Assembly (NCBI RefSeq): GCF_038039215.1
Contig: NZ_JBBPCL010000001.1
Location: 2,294,001 to 2,358,000, forward strand
Direction of reading: 5' to 3'
Length of the DNA stretch: 64,000 nt
Source: Pseudonocardia sp. T1-2H
GTDB taxonomy: Bacteria; Actinomycetota; Actinomycetes; Mycobacteriales; Pseudonocardiaceae
Part shown: in pieces, positions 44,353-54,000 of the stretch
Layout: every line of letters starts with the position of its first letter
How positions within the stretch are numbered: the stretch's first letter is position 1
Notes under the pieces: model-generated
The model's input: the letters and a program-made list of their open reading frames with translations, nothing else
Told to the model about the DNA's origin: nothing
Database searches by the model: none
Position numbers and translations under genes: made by a program

Positions 44353-45852
44353 GTGGCCGAGAACCGTCCCCAGACCATCTCCTACCCGGACCCGAGCGGG
44401 CGGCCCCACATGCGTGAACAGGAAAAGCTGGCCCCGCACGTCATCGTGCTCTTCGGCGCCACCGGAGACCTCGCCAAGCGCAAGCTGATCCCGGGCATGG
44501 CGTACCTGATGCAGTCCTCGCTCGCCCCGGACATCCGCGTGGTCGGCACCGCGATGGACGACATCGGCACCGAGGAGTTCCGGACGCTGGCCCGGGCCGC
44601 GATCGCGAGCTTCGGCACCCATGCGATGGACGACGAGACGTGGGCGGAGTTCTCGGACCGGCTCACCTACGTGCCCCAGGGCGCCGGGCCGGAGGCCCTG
44701 ACGGGTGCGGTCAAGGAGGCCGAGTCCCTCCTGGGGGAGGACGCGTTGCGGCTGCACTACCTCTCCGTCCCGCCGAAGGCGGCCCAGGCCGTGGTCACGA
44801 TGCTCCGCGACGCGGACCTGGTGACCCGTTCCCGGGTGGTGATGGAGAAGCCGTTCGGGAACGACCTCGCCAGCGCGATCAGGCTCAACGCCTTCGTGCA
44901 CGAGGCGTTCGACGAGTCGCAGATCTTCCGGATTGACCACTTCCTGGGCAAGGAGGCGGCGCAGAACATCCTGGCGTTCCGCTTCGCCAACGGGCTGTTC
45001 GAGCCGATCTGGAACCGCAACTTCATCGACCACGTGCAGATCGACATCCCGGAGACCCTCGGCCTCGACCGGCGGGCGAACTTCTACGAGGCCACCGGCG
45101 CCTACAAGGACATGGTCGTCACGCACCTGCTGCAGGTGATGGCGTTCGTCGCGATGGAGCCGCCCACCGCCCTGGAGCCGCGGGCGATCAGCGAGGAGAA
45201 GAACAAGGTCTTCCGCTCGATGCTGCCGATCCACCCGGGGGACGTGGTGCGCGGGCAGTACGGCGGCTATCGCGAGGAGGAGGGCGTCAGCCGGGACTCC
45301 GAGACCGAGACGTTCATCGCGCTCAAGGTCGGCATCGACAACTGGCGGTGGGCCGGGACCCCGTTCTACCTGCGCACGGGCAAGAAGATGGCCGAGGGGA
45401 TGCGGATCATCTCGATCGCCTTCAAGGAGGCGCCGCGGACGATGTTCCCCATGGGGTCCGGGGTGGGCTCGCAGGGACCGGACCACCTGACGTTCGACCT
45501 CGCGGAGTCCTCCCGGGTCTCGCTCTCCTTCTACGGCAAGCGCCCCGGGCCGGGGATGCGGCTGGAGAAGCTGTCCATGCAGTTCTCCACGCAGGAGACC
45601 GAGCGGGCCGGGGACGTCCTCGAGGCCTACGAGCGGCTGATCCTGGACGCGATGCGCGGGGACCACACCCTCTTCACGACGGCCGACGGCATCGAGTCCC
45701 TCTGGGAGCGCTCGGCGCTGCTGCTCGAGGACCCGCCGCCGGTGAAGATGTACCCCCCGGGCACCTGGGGCCCGAACGCGATCCACCAGCTCATCGCGCC
45801 GAACGCATGGCGGCTGCCGTTCGAGCGGGGCTGGCGGGAGAAGAAGGTCTGA
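44353..45852 (+). CDS. zwf: Glucose-6-phosphate 1-dehydrogenase
   Basis: Encodes 499 aa, full length. The nucleotide-binding motif is VLFGATGDLAKRKLIPGMAY (residues 32-51). The substrate-binding/catalytic block is FRIDHFLGKEAAQNILAFRF (Lys and His of the RIDHYLGKE signature). EKPFGNDLASA and TGKKMAEGMRIISI complete the family pattern. It oxidises glucose-6-phosphate with NADP, feeding the oxidative pentose-phosphate pathway and NADPH supply. Start is GTG at 44353. No gnd or opcA lies beside it; a cupin gene follows at 45979. Confidence 0.95.
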   Translation: MAENRPQTISYPDPSGRPHMREQEKLAPHVIVLFGATGDLAKRKLIPGMAYLMQSSLAPDIRVVGTAMDDIGTEEFRTLARAAIASFGTHAMDDETWAEFSDRLTYVPQGAGPEALTGAVKEAESLLGEDALRLHYLSVPPKAAQAVVTMLRDADLVTRSRVVMEKPFGNDLASAIRLNAFVHEAFDESQIFRIDHFLGKEAAQNILAFRFANGLFEPIWNRNFIDHVQIDIPETLGLDRRANFYEATGAYKDMVVTHLLQVMAFVAMEPPTALEPRAISEEKNKVFRSMLPIHPGDVVRGQYGGYREEEGVSRDSETETFIALKVGIDNWRWAGTPFYLRTGKKMAEGMRIISIAFKEAPRTMFPMGSGVGSQGPDHLTFDLAESSRVSLSFYGKRPGPGMRLEKLSMQFSTQETERAGDVLEAYERLILDAMRGDHTLFTTADGIESLWERSALLLEDPPPVKMYPPGTWGPNAIHQLIAPNAWRLPFERGWREKKV

Positions 45853-45978
45853 GTCGGCCCCGTACCGGCGGCGAGAAACGTCTCCAAGGCGCGTCAACTG
45901 CGTCTTTCGACTTCATCGCCCTGAAACAAGAACCGATTACGGTCGTGTTCCCCGGTATTCTTCCGAAGGGAGGGCAAC

Positions 45979-46298
45979 GTGGCTGACTATGATCCGGCTG
46001 CCCCGAACGACCTGCCCTACCACTGGGACCAGCAGGACTTCGACGAGACGCACTTCGTCCTCAAGGGGAAGATCCACCTGGTCGTCGAGGACGCGGCCGG
46101 CCGCTCGATCGTGCTCGAGGCGGTCGAGGGCGAGCACATCTACCTGCCCGCCGGCTACGCGTACACGCTCGAGGCGACCGGCGTCGCCTATACGTTCTTC
46201 TGGACCTCGGTCCGTCGCCCAAGGTCGGTGTCGCCGACGCGGCGGACTACAGCCGCGAGCTCCGGGCACTGCGGATCTCGGAAACCGGGAGGCTCTGA
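45979..46298 (+). pseudogene. Small cupin-fold protein, frame broken near 46209
   Basis: About 106 aa if one base is restored in the ACCTCGGTCC stretch at 46204-46213. Frame one: HFVLKGKIHLVVEDAAGRSI, EGEHIYLPAGYAYTLEATGV, YTFFWTS. Frame two: GPSPKVGVADAADYSRELRA, LRISETGRL. The EGEHIYLPAGY loop is the cupin metal/ligand site region. Its stop overlaps the next ATG (TGATG). The break is likely a sequence error. Preceded by GAAGGGAGGG ribosome-binding site. Function unknown. Confidence 0.75.
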
Positions 46299-46930
46299 TG
46301 GCCGTCGCACCCGTCACCGCCAGCACCTGGCAGCCCCTGCGCGGGGACAAGCGCTGGGCCTACCTGGGCAGGGCGAAGACCATCCGGGTCGCCACCCTCG
46401 ACGAGGACGGCTCGATCTACCTCTCCCCGTTGTGGATGGTGGTGCACGAGAAGAAGCTCTACGTCCCGATCGACGCGGCGAGCAGGCACGGCGCCAACTT
46501 CGCCGCCGGGCGCGCGCTGGCCGCGTTGGTCGACGGCGGGGACGAGTACGCGACCGTCAGCGGGGTCCGCATCACGGGGACGATGCACGAGGTCACGGAC
46601 CCGGAGCTCGAGGAGACGCTGGCGCAGCTGTTGTACGACAAGTACTTCCACGTCGGTCACCCCTACGCCGAGCAGTACCTGATCAGGCACACGATCCACT
46701 TGGAGGGCTTCGACCAGCGGTCGGAGGGGTTCGAGGCGGAGTTCGACGCGCCGGACCATCCGGTGCTCGGCGGCACGCCCGCCCGATGGCCGTCGCTGCA
46801 CCGGGCCCCGCCGGAGTTCGTGCAGTGGCCGCACCATGCGCGCCTCCGGACGTCGATACTGTCCTGGGCGGCCCGGGTCGGGAGCGATTCGCGGACGGTC
46901 ACGCCGGTGTCCGCCGGCACCCACGGGTGA
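46298..46930 (+). CDS. Pyridoxamine 5'-phosphate oxidase-family flavin protein
   Basis: Encodes 210 aa. A split-barrel FMN fold is suggested by KTIRVATLDEDGSIYLSPLW (about 26-45), VHEKKLYVPIDAASRHGANF and YATVSGVRITGTMHEVTD. PPOX-family proteins are often F420 or FMN-dependent reductases in actinobacteria. The ATG overlaps the cupin stop. The C-terminal 40 residues (RAPPEFVQWPHHARLRTSIL) are unlike the core. Substrate unknown. A LacI regulator follows 13 bp later. Confidence 0.8.
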   Translation: MAVAPVTASTWQPLRGDKRWAYLGRAKTIRVATLDEDGSIYLSPLWMVVHEKKLYVPIDAASRHGANFAAGRALAALVDGGDEYATVSGVRITGTMHEVTDPELEETLAQLLYDKYFHVGHPYAEQYLIRHTIHLEGFDQRSEGFEAEFDAPDHPVLGGTPARWPSLHRAPPEFVQWPHHARLRTSILSWAARVGSDSRTVTPVSAGTHG

Positions 46931-46943
46931 GGAGGCCCTTGAG

Positions 46944-47975
46944 TTGACGCTCCGTCGTCGGCCCACCATGAAGGACGTCGCGGAACACGCGCGCGTGTCC
47001 GTCAGCACCGTGAGCTATGTGCTCAACGACAGCGGTCCGGTCGCCCCGGAGCGCCGCAACCGCGTCCTGGACGCGGTCCGCGTGCTCGAGTACTCGCCGA
47101 ACGAGTCCGCGCGCAACCTCAAGCGCCGCTCGGCGTCGACGATCGGGATGGTCGTGCCCGAGCTGACCAACCAGTTCTTCGCGATGGTGGCGGAGGGCGT
47201 GCAGCGGGCGGCGTCGGCGCGGGACGTCCTCGTGGTCCTCGTGATGCCGGAGGCTGCCGAGCAGCCGGAGGAGAAGCAGGCGAAGCTGCTCCGCAGCCAG
47301 CGGGTGGACGGCGTGATCTACCTGTCCGGCACCGGCTCGATGCCGGCGTCGATCTACAAGCTGGCGCGGTCGGGGCCGGTGGTCCTGGTCGACGAGCAGA
47401 TTCCCGGCCTCGAGCTCCCGGCCGTGGTCTGCGACTCCCGCAAGGGGGCCCGCGAGGTCGCCGCGCACGTCCTCGCGCAGGGGCACCGGCGGATCGCCGT
47501 GATCGGCGGGCCGCCGGCGCTCTGGACCGCGCAGCAGCGGCTCGCGGGCTACCGGGAGGCCTGCGCCGGGGCCGGGATCGACCCGGACTCCGTGCCCGTC
47601 TACGCGGGGGACTACCGGCAGGCCTCGGGTGCGGCGCTCGCGGCCGAGGCCCTGGCCGGACCGGCGGACGAGCGGCCCACGGCGTTGCTCTGCGCGAACG
47701 ACATGATGGCGATCGGTGTGATCGAGCACTGCAAGGCGACCGGGCTGCGGGTGCCGGAGGACGTCAGTGTCGTCGGGTTCGACGATCTGCCGCTCTCGGC
47801 ACTGCTCACCCCGCGGCTGACGAGCGTGCGGCAGCCCGCGCACGACATGGGCTTCCGCGCCGCGACGGCCCTGTTCGACCTGCTGGAGAACTCCGACACC
47901 GGGTCGATCGGGCTGCTCCCGGCGACGGTGCAGCTGCGGGACTCGGTGGCCCCGCCGGCCGGAGTATCGACATAG
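46944..47975 (+). CDS. LacI-family transcriptional regulator
   Basis: Encodes 343 aa. The HTH is MKDVAEHARVSVSTVSYVLN (about 9-28), followed by hinge ESARNLKRRSASTIGMVVPE. The effector domain shows VVCDSRKGAREVAAHVLAQG, RRIAVIGGP and FDDLPLSALLTPRLTSV, typical sugar-binding LacI. TTG at 46944 has GGAGG 8 nt upstream; the internal ATG at 46968 lacks one. Candidate targets are the downstream nadV or the upstream cupin/PPOX pair. A CG-centred near-palindrome lies at 48060-48069. Confidence 0.88.
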   Translation: MTLRRRPTMKDVAEHARVSVSTVSYVLNDSGPVAPERRNRVLDAVRVLEYSPNESARNLKRRSASTIGMVVPELTNQFFAMVAEGVQRAASARDVLVVLVMPEAAEQPEEKQAKLLRSQRVDGVIYLSGTGSMPASIYKLARSGPVVLVDEQIPGLELPAVVCDSRKGAREVAAHVLAQGHRRIAVIGGPPALWTAQQRLAGYREACAGAGIDPDSVPVYAGDYRQASGAALAAEALAGPADERPTALLCANDMMAIGVIEHCKATGLRVPEDVSVVGFDDLPLSALLTPRLTSVRQPAHDMGFRAATALFDLLENSDTGSIGLLPATVQLRDSVAPPAGVST

Positions 47976-48059
47976 TCGATTCCACAGTCCATTCCCACTT
48001 TGGCTCAGGGTGCTCGTGCAACCGTGTTTGCGCTGTTCAGCAGAGTTGCGTCCATAGTA

Positions 48060-48069
48060 GAAACGTTAC
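48060..48069. promoter_or_regulatory. CG-centred near-palindrome upstream of nadV (LacI-type operator candidate)
   Basis: GAAACGTTAC (8 of 10 positions symmetric) in an AT-rich stretch of the 260-bp gap between the LacI gene and nadV. CG-centred palindromes are typical LacI operators. Assignment is inference. Confidence 0.3.
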
Positions 48070-48235
48070 GATCATGTTAGTGTCCCCTGCGATGTCTGGT
48101 CCGCGCCGACGCGGTGCGCCATGGTGGTTCCGGTGCACACCGGCACGGGTCAGGGTCGATGTACGAACAGGCCCCGACGAGCGTGTCTCCGGGAACAGAA
48201 ACGACTCTCTCCAGAACAAGGGCGGGTTCTCTCCG

Positions 48236-49689
48236 ATGGGGTATCTCGACAACCTGATCATCGACACGGACAACTACAAGCACTGTCACTACCCGCTGTA
48301 CCCGAAGGGCACCGAGTACGTCTCGAGCTACATCGAGTCGCGCGGGGGCAGGTTCCCGGTCACGATGTTCGTCGGGCTGCAGGCCTACCTGCGCGAGAAG
48401 CTGATGAAGCCGATCACCCTCGAGGACATCGACGAGGCCGAGTTCGTCGTCCGCGAGCAGGGGATGCACTTCAACCGGGAGAACTGGCTGGGCATCCTCA
48501 ACGACCACGGCGGCTTCCTGCCGGTGGAGATCGAGGCCGTCCCCGAGGGGATCGTCGTACCCTCGCGCAACGTGCTGGTCCAGGTGGTCAACACGGACCC
48601 GAAGTACTTCTGGGCCACGAGCTTCTTCGAGACCGCCCTGCTGCGCGCCGTCTGGTACCCGACGACGATCGGCACGGTGAGCTGGCTGTCCAAGCAGGTC
48701 ATCCGGGAGGCGCTGGCCCGCACGTCGGACCACCCGGAGCTGCTGCGCTTCATGCTCCACGACTACGGCGCCCGCGGCGTCAGCTCCCAGCAGTCCGCGG
48801 CGCTCGGCGGGCTCGCCCACCTCGTCAACTTCGACCAGTCGGACACGGTCCCCGGCATCCTCGCCGCGAAGCGCTACTACAACGCCGGCAAGGTCTCGAA
48901 CTCCGGCCCGAACTCCGAGCACGCGGGCTTCTGCGCCTGGGGTGCGGACGACGAGGTCGGCGCGATCCGGAACATGCTGGAGACGTTCGCGCCCGAGGGC
49001 TGCGCGCTGGTCCTCACGGACACCTACGACCACGAGAACTGCGTGAAGAACATCCTGGGCGGGGCTGCAAGGACATGGTCCGGAACTTCCCGGGCCTGGT
49101 CGGCGTCCGCCCGGACTCGGGGGACCCGGTGCAGGTCACCGCGGACACCACCCAGTGGCTGATGGACGCGTTCGGCTTCGAGGTCAACTCCAAGGGCTAC
49201 AAGGTGCTGCCGCCGTTCGTCCGGACGGTGCAGGGCGACGGCGTCACGTTCGACAGCCTGCGCGAGATCTACATGGAGCTCGAGCGGCGCGGCATGTCCG
49301 CGGAGAACGCGGTGTTCGGCATGGGCGGCGGGCTCCTGCAGCACTGGAACCGGGACACGAACAACTTCGGCCAGAAGGCCAGCGCGGTCTGCGTGAACGG
49401 GGAGTGGCGGGACATCGCCAAGAACCCGACGGGCGCGGCGTTCAAGGCGTCCAAGAAGGGCCGGCTCGCGCTCAAGCACTCCGACGGCGTCTACACGACG
49501 GTCCCGAAGGGCTCGATCCCGGAATCCGAGAACGTGCTGCAGCCGGTGTTCCGCAACGGCAAGCTGCTCAAGAAGTGGGACTTCACCGAGGTGATCGCGA
49601 ACAGCGAGGCCGAGGTTCCGGAGTCGTACTACATCGACGTCGTCGGTCCGATGCGGACCGTGTCGTCGGAGATGGCCGTCTCCGCGTGA
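48236..49689 (+). pseudogene. nadV: Nicotinamide phosphoribosyltransferase, frame broken near 49064
   Basis: About 484 aa if one base is restored in the GGCGGGGCTGC stretch at 49060-49066. Frame one (48236-49065): DNLIIDTDNYKHCHYPLYPK, AWGADDEVGAIRNMLETFAP, VLTDTYDHENCVKNIL. Frame two: CKDMVRNFPGLVGVRPDSGD, FGMGGGLLQHWNRDTNNFGQ, KASAVCVNGEWRDIAKNPTG. This matches the NAMPT family: the HDYGARGVSS and RPDSGDP motifs bind nicotinamide and PRPP. The enzyme makes NMN from nicotinamide, a one-step NAD salvage route. The break is probably sequence error. ATG at 48236 has no strong ribosome-binding site. Confidence 0.88.
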
Positions 49690-49708
49690 GCCGGCCCTGA
49701 TTCACCGG

Positions 49709-49741
49709 CGCCCGCCGCGGCACCCCCGGCCGCGGCGGGCG
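49709..49741. terminator. Hairpin terminator after nadV
   Basis: Perfect 12-bp stem CGCCCGCCGCGG / CCGCGGCGGGCG with a 9-nt loop, beginning 20 bp after the nadV stop codon and before the HAD gene. Confidence 0.7.
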
Positions 49742-49773
49742 TCGGCCCGGTGCACGACGAGGCGAGGAGAGCC

Positions 49774-50418
49774 GTGACGCAGCTGCACGTGTTCGACATG
49801 GACGGGACCCTGCTCCGCGGAGCCGCGACGGTCGAGCTGTCCCGTTATCTGGGTTCCTTCGACGCCGCGAACGCCGTCGAGCAGGCGTGGCTGCGCAAGG
49901 AGATCAGCGACGTCGACTTCTGGGACAGCGTGCGGCCGCTGTGGGCCGACGCCACCGAGACCGAGCTGGACGAGGCCTTCGCGGCCGCGGCGTGGATCGA
50001 CGGCGTCCGCGAGGTCTTCGCGGACATCGCCGCCCGTGGCGAGCACAGCGCGGTGATCTCCCAGTCCCCGCACTTCTTCGTGCGGCGGCTCGAGGGCTGG
50101 GGAGCGCACCACACCTTCGGCGCCGGCGTCGTGCCCGGCGGGCGGTCGGGCGAAGACCTGCTGCTGACGGTGCAGCACAAGGTCGACATCACCCTCCGAC
50201 TGCTCGACGAGCTGGGCGTCGCCGAGTCCGACTGCGTCGCCTACGGGGACTCGACGTCCGACGTGCTGCTCTTCGACCGCTTGCGGCACACCGTCGGCGT
50301 CAACCCGGCGCCCGTCCTGCGGGACCGGTGCGCCGTCGTCTACGAGGGGCCGGATCTGCGGGAGGCCTACGCCCTGGGCCGCGGCCTGCTCGAGCAGTCG
50401 GCAGCGAACCGGTCCTGA
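49774..50418 (+). CDS. HAD-superfamily (subclass IB) phosphatase
   Basis: Encodes 214 aa. Motif I HVFDMDGTLLRG (nucleophile Asp near residue 7), motif II SVAVISQSPHFF-like (AVISQSPHFF, about 90), motif III Lys in QHKVDITLR and motif IV YGDSTSDVLLFD (about 148). It resembles SerB/phosphoserine-phosphatase-like enzymes. GTG at 49774 follows GAGGAGAGCC. Substrate unknown; may hydrolyse phosphoserine or another small phosphate. Its 3' end is convergent with the Lrp gene. Confidence 0.85.
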   Translation: MTQLHVFDMDGTLLRGAATVELSRYLGSFDAANAVEQAWLRKEISDVDFWDSVRPLWADATETELDEAFAAAAWIDGVREVFADIAARGEHSAVISQSPHFFVRRLEGWGAHHTFGAGVVPGGRSGEDLLLTVQHKVDITLRLLDELGVAESDCVAYGDSTSDVLLFDRLRHTVGVNPAPVLRDRCAVVYEGPDLREAYALGRGLLEQSAANRS

Positions 50419-50423
50419 GTCGC

Positions 50424-50461
50424 CGGCCGCGCCGGGCCCCTTCGCGCGGACGGCGCGGCCG
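50424..50461. terminator. Hairpin between convergent HAD and Lrp genes
   Basis: 11-bp stem CGGCCGCGCCG / CGGCGCGGCCG with a 16-nt loop, in the 57-bp gap between the two stop codons. Confidence 0.55.
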
Positions 50462-50475
50462 CGGGCGCGGGGTTC

Positions 50476-50916
50476 TCAGTTCTCCCGGGTCCAGGACCCC
50501 AGCACCATCAGCGTCTTCGTCCCCGTGACGGTCCCGGCGCGGCGCAGGGTGTCGATCACCGTCTGCAGGTGCGGGATGTCCCGGACCCGGACGTGCACGA
50601 GCGCGTCCGGGTCCCCGGCGATCGTGTAGATCGCCTGCACCTCGGGCACCGTCGACGCCGTCGCGACGATCTCGCCGACGCCGGTCCGCCCGGCGTAGCG
50701 CAGCTCGGTGAACGCCTCGACGCCCCAGCCGAGCTTGGCGTGGTCCACCTGCACGGTGAACCCCGTGATCACGCCGATCTCGCGGAGCCGGTCCACCCGC
50801 CGCTTCACGGCCGCGACCGACAGCCCGACGACGCCGGCCATCTCCGAGTAGGTCCGGCGTCCGTCCTCGTGCAGCAGCGCCAGCAACCGATGGTCCGTCT
50901 CGTCGACCTCGCCCAC
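50476..50916 (-). CDS. Lrp/AsnC-family transcriptional regulator
   Basis: Encodes 146 aa. N-terminal HTH: DETDHRLLALLHEDGRRTYS, EMAGVVGLSVAAVKRRVDRL. C-terminal RAM ligand domain: VEAFTELRYAGRTGVGEIVA, IYTIAGDPDALVHVRVRDIP. GTG at 50916 follows AGGAG 5 nt upstream. It is divergent from the indolepyruvate ferredoxin oxidoreductase gene across a 109-bp shared region; regulation of that gene by amino acids is likely but inferred. Confidence 0.9.
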   Translation of the reverse strand: MGEVDETDHRLLALLHEDGRRTYSEMAGVVGLSVAAVKRRVDRLREIGVITGFTVQVDHAKLGWGVEAFTELRYAGRTGVGEIVATASTVPEVQAIYTIAGDPDALVHVRVRDIPHLQTVIDTLRRAGTVTGTKTLMVLGSWTREN

Positions 50917-51025
50917 GCAAACTCCTCTCCTCGAGACCAGACTACGGAGCAGGACTTTGCGTGCGAAGGCCGAGGACCGGCGACTTGCTTGTGCCGGGCC
51001 TGCCGGTTCCGTTCTGATTCCCCAC

Positions 51026-54000
51026 GTGACCGCCACCACGACTTCCGTGTCCCTCGACGACAAGTACGCCGCCGAGTCCGGCCGGGTCCTGATCTCGGGG
51101 ATCCAGGCCCTCGTGCGGCTGACGCTCGAGCAGCGCCGCCTCGACGCGTCCCGCGGCCTGGACACGGGCGTCTTCGTCTCCGGGTACCAGGGCTCGCCGC
51201 TGGGTGGCGTGGACATGGAGATGGCGCGCGCCGCGGCGTTCCTGGACCCGGCCGGCGTCGTCTTCCAGCCCGGCGTCAACGAGGAGCTCGCCGCCACCGC
51301 CGTCGCCGGGACCCAGCTGCTCGGCCGCGTCCCCGGCCGGCGGCACGACGGCGTCACCGGCTTCTGGTACGGCAAGAACCCCGGCCTGGACCGGGCCGCG
51401 GACGCCATCCGGCACGGCAATCTCGCGGGGACGGCGACGCTCGGCGGCGCGGTCGCCTGGATCGGCGACGACCCGGCGAGCAAGTCCTCCACCGTCCCCA
51501 GCTCGTGCGAGCCGATGGCGCAGAGCCTCGCCATGCCGTTGCTCGCCCCCGGCACGGTCCCGGAGATCCTCTCGCTCGGCCTGCACGCGGTCGCGCTGTC
51601 CCGGGCGACCGGGCTCTGGACCGGCCTCAAGATCATCGCGGACATCGCCGACGCGTCCGCCACGATCGACGTCACCGCGCTGGGCCGGGGTGTTCCGCAG
51701 CCGCCGTCGACACCCCGCCCGACGGTGTCCGCGCTGCTCGGACCGGCCGCGCTCGACGCGGAGCACGACATGCTGACGCGCCGCCTCGACCTCGCCCGGC
51801 GGTACGCGCGGGAGACCGGGCTCAACCGGATCGCCTTCTCCGCGCGCCGCGCCCGCATCGGCGTCCTCGCGTCGGGCACCGGTTACGCGGTCGTCCAGCG
51901 GGCCTGTGAGGACCTCGGCCTGGACGAGGGCGCGATGGAGGCCCTCGGCCTGCGGCTGATCAAGCTGGACATGCCCTTCCCGCTCGACGGCGGGCAGCTC
52001 GCGGAGATGACCGGTGACCTCGACGAGTGCCTCGTCGTCGAGGACAAGGTGCCGTTCCTGGAGGGTCACCTCAAGGAGGCGCTCTACCGGCGCCCGGGCG
52101 CCCCGAACGTCGTCGGCCGCCGGGACGAGACGGGACGTCCGCTGCTCACGGCCCGCGGCCAGCTCGGCGCGGAGGACGTGGCCCGTGCCCTCGCCGCGCG
52201 GATCGGACCGGACAGGCTCCCGCGCACCGCCGCGGTCCACCTGTCCGCGATCGAGCCCGCCAAGCCCTCCCGAATCGCGCTTCCGGTGGCCACGAGCGGC
52301 GCGCGGACCCCCTACTTCTGCTCCGGCTGCCCGCACAACACCTCCACCCGGGCCTCGGACGACACGCTCGTCGGCGTCGGGATCGGCTGTCACGCCATGG
52401 TCGCGCTCGACGGCGAGGGCCGCGGCAGCCAGGTCGGCCTGACGCAGATGGGCGGCGAGGGCGCCCAGTGGATCGGCCTGGCCCCCTTCACCGATGACCG
52501 TCACCTGGTCCAGAACCTCGGCGACGGCACGTTCCACCACTCCGGCTCCCTCGCGATCCGCGCGGCCGTCGCCGCCGGGGTCACGATGACCTACAAGCTG
52601 CTCTACAACGACGCCGTGGCGATGACGGGCGGGCAGCAGGCCGTCGGCAGGCTGTCGGTCCCGGAGATCACCCGGCTGCTCGCCACCGAGGGCGTGCGGC
52701 GGATCGCGATCACCACGGACGACCCGGCGAAGTACCGCGGCGTCACGCTGGACCCGATCGCGTCGGTCCGGCACCGCGACGAGTTCGCGGAGGCCGAGGC
52801 CGAGCTGACGGCCGTTGACGGCGTCACCGTCCTGATCCACGACGACCGGTGCGCCGCGGAGCAGCGCCGGCTGCGTAAGCGCGGCCAGCTGCCCACCCCG
52901 GCGGAGAAGGTCGTGATCAACGAGCGGGTGTGCGAGGGGTGCGGGGACTGCGGCGACAAGTCGACGTGCCTGTCCGTGCAGCCTCATCAGACGGAGTTCG
53001 GCCGCAAGACCAGGATCCACCAGGCGTCCTGCAACTCGGACCTCTCCTGCCTCAAGGGCGACTGTCCGTCGTTCCTGCTGGTCGAACCGGGAACGCGGGC
53101 CCGCCGTGAGGTCCCGGCGCTCCCGGTGGAGCTCGTCGAGCCCGCGCCACGGCTGGTGGGGGACACGACACTGCTGCGGATGCCCGGCATCGGCGGCACC
53201 GGCGTCGTCACGATCTCGCAGGTCCTGCAGATGGCCGCGCACCTCGACGGCCTGTTCGCCGCCGGGCTGGAGCAGACCGGTCTCGCGCAGAAGGGCGGCC
53301 CCGTCGTCTCCGACATCCGGATCGCGAAGGTGCCGGTCACCGGCTCGCTGCGCGCCTCCCGGGCCACCGCCGACGTGCTCGTCGGCTTCGACCTGCTCGG
53401 CGCTGCGGACCCGTCGAACCTCGCCGTCGCCCGGCCCGGACACACCGTCGCCGTCGTCAACACCGCGATCGTGCCCACCGCCGCCATGGTGACCAACCGG
53501 GTCGTCCTGCCGGGTTCACCGGTCGACTCGCTGGAGCGGATCGAGACCGTGACCCGCCGCGAGGACAACCTCTACCTCGACGCGCAGCGCCTGGCCGAGG
53601 CCCTCTTCGGCGACCACATGCCCACGAACATGCTGCTGGTCGGGGCCGCCTACCAGCACGGCGTCGTCCCGATCGCCGCCGAGGCCATCGAGGAGGCGAT
53701 CCGGCTCAACGGCGCCGCGGTCGAGAAGACCCTCGCCGCGTTCCGCTGGGGCCGCGCCGCAGCGATCGACGCCGAGGCCGTCCTCGCTGCTGTCACGCCC
53801 CCGGCCCGCGCGACCGTCGAGGTCGGCGCCGCCGCCGCGCAGATCGCGCGCGCCACGGGCGCCGCCGGGGAGCTGGAGGCGGTCCTGGCCACCCGCGTCG
53901 CGGACCTCGCGGGCTTCCAGGACGAGGCGCTCGCCCGCCGCTACGCCGCGGAGGTCGGGCGGGTCACCGCGATCGCCACCGACCGCACGGACGCCGCGAC

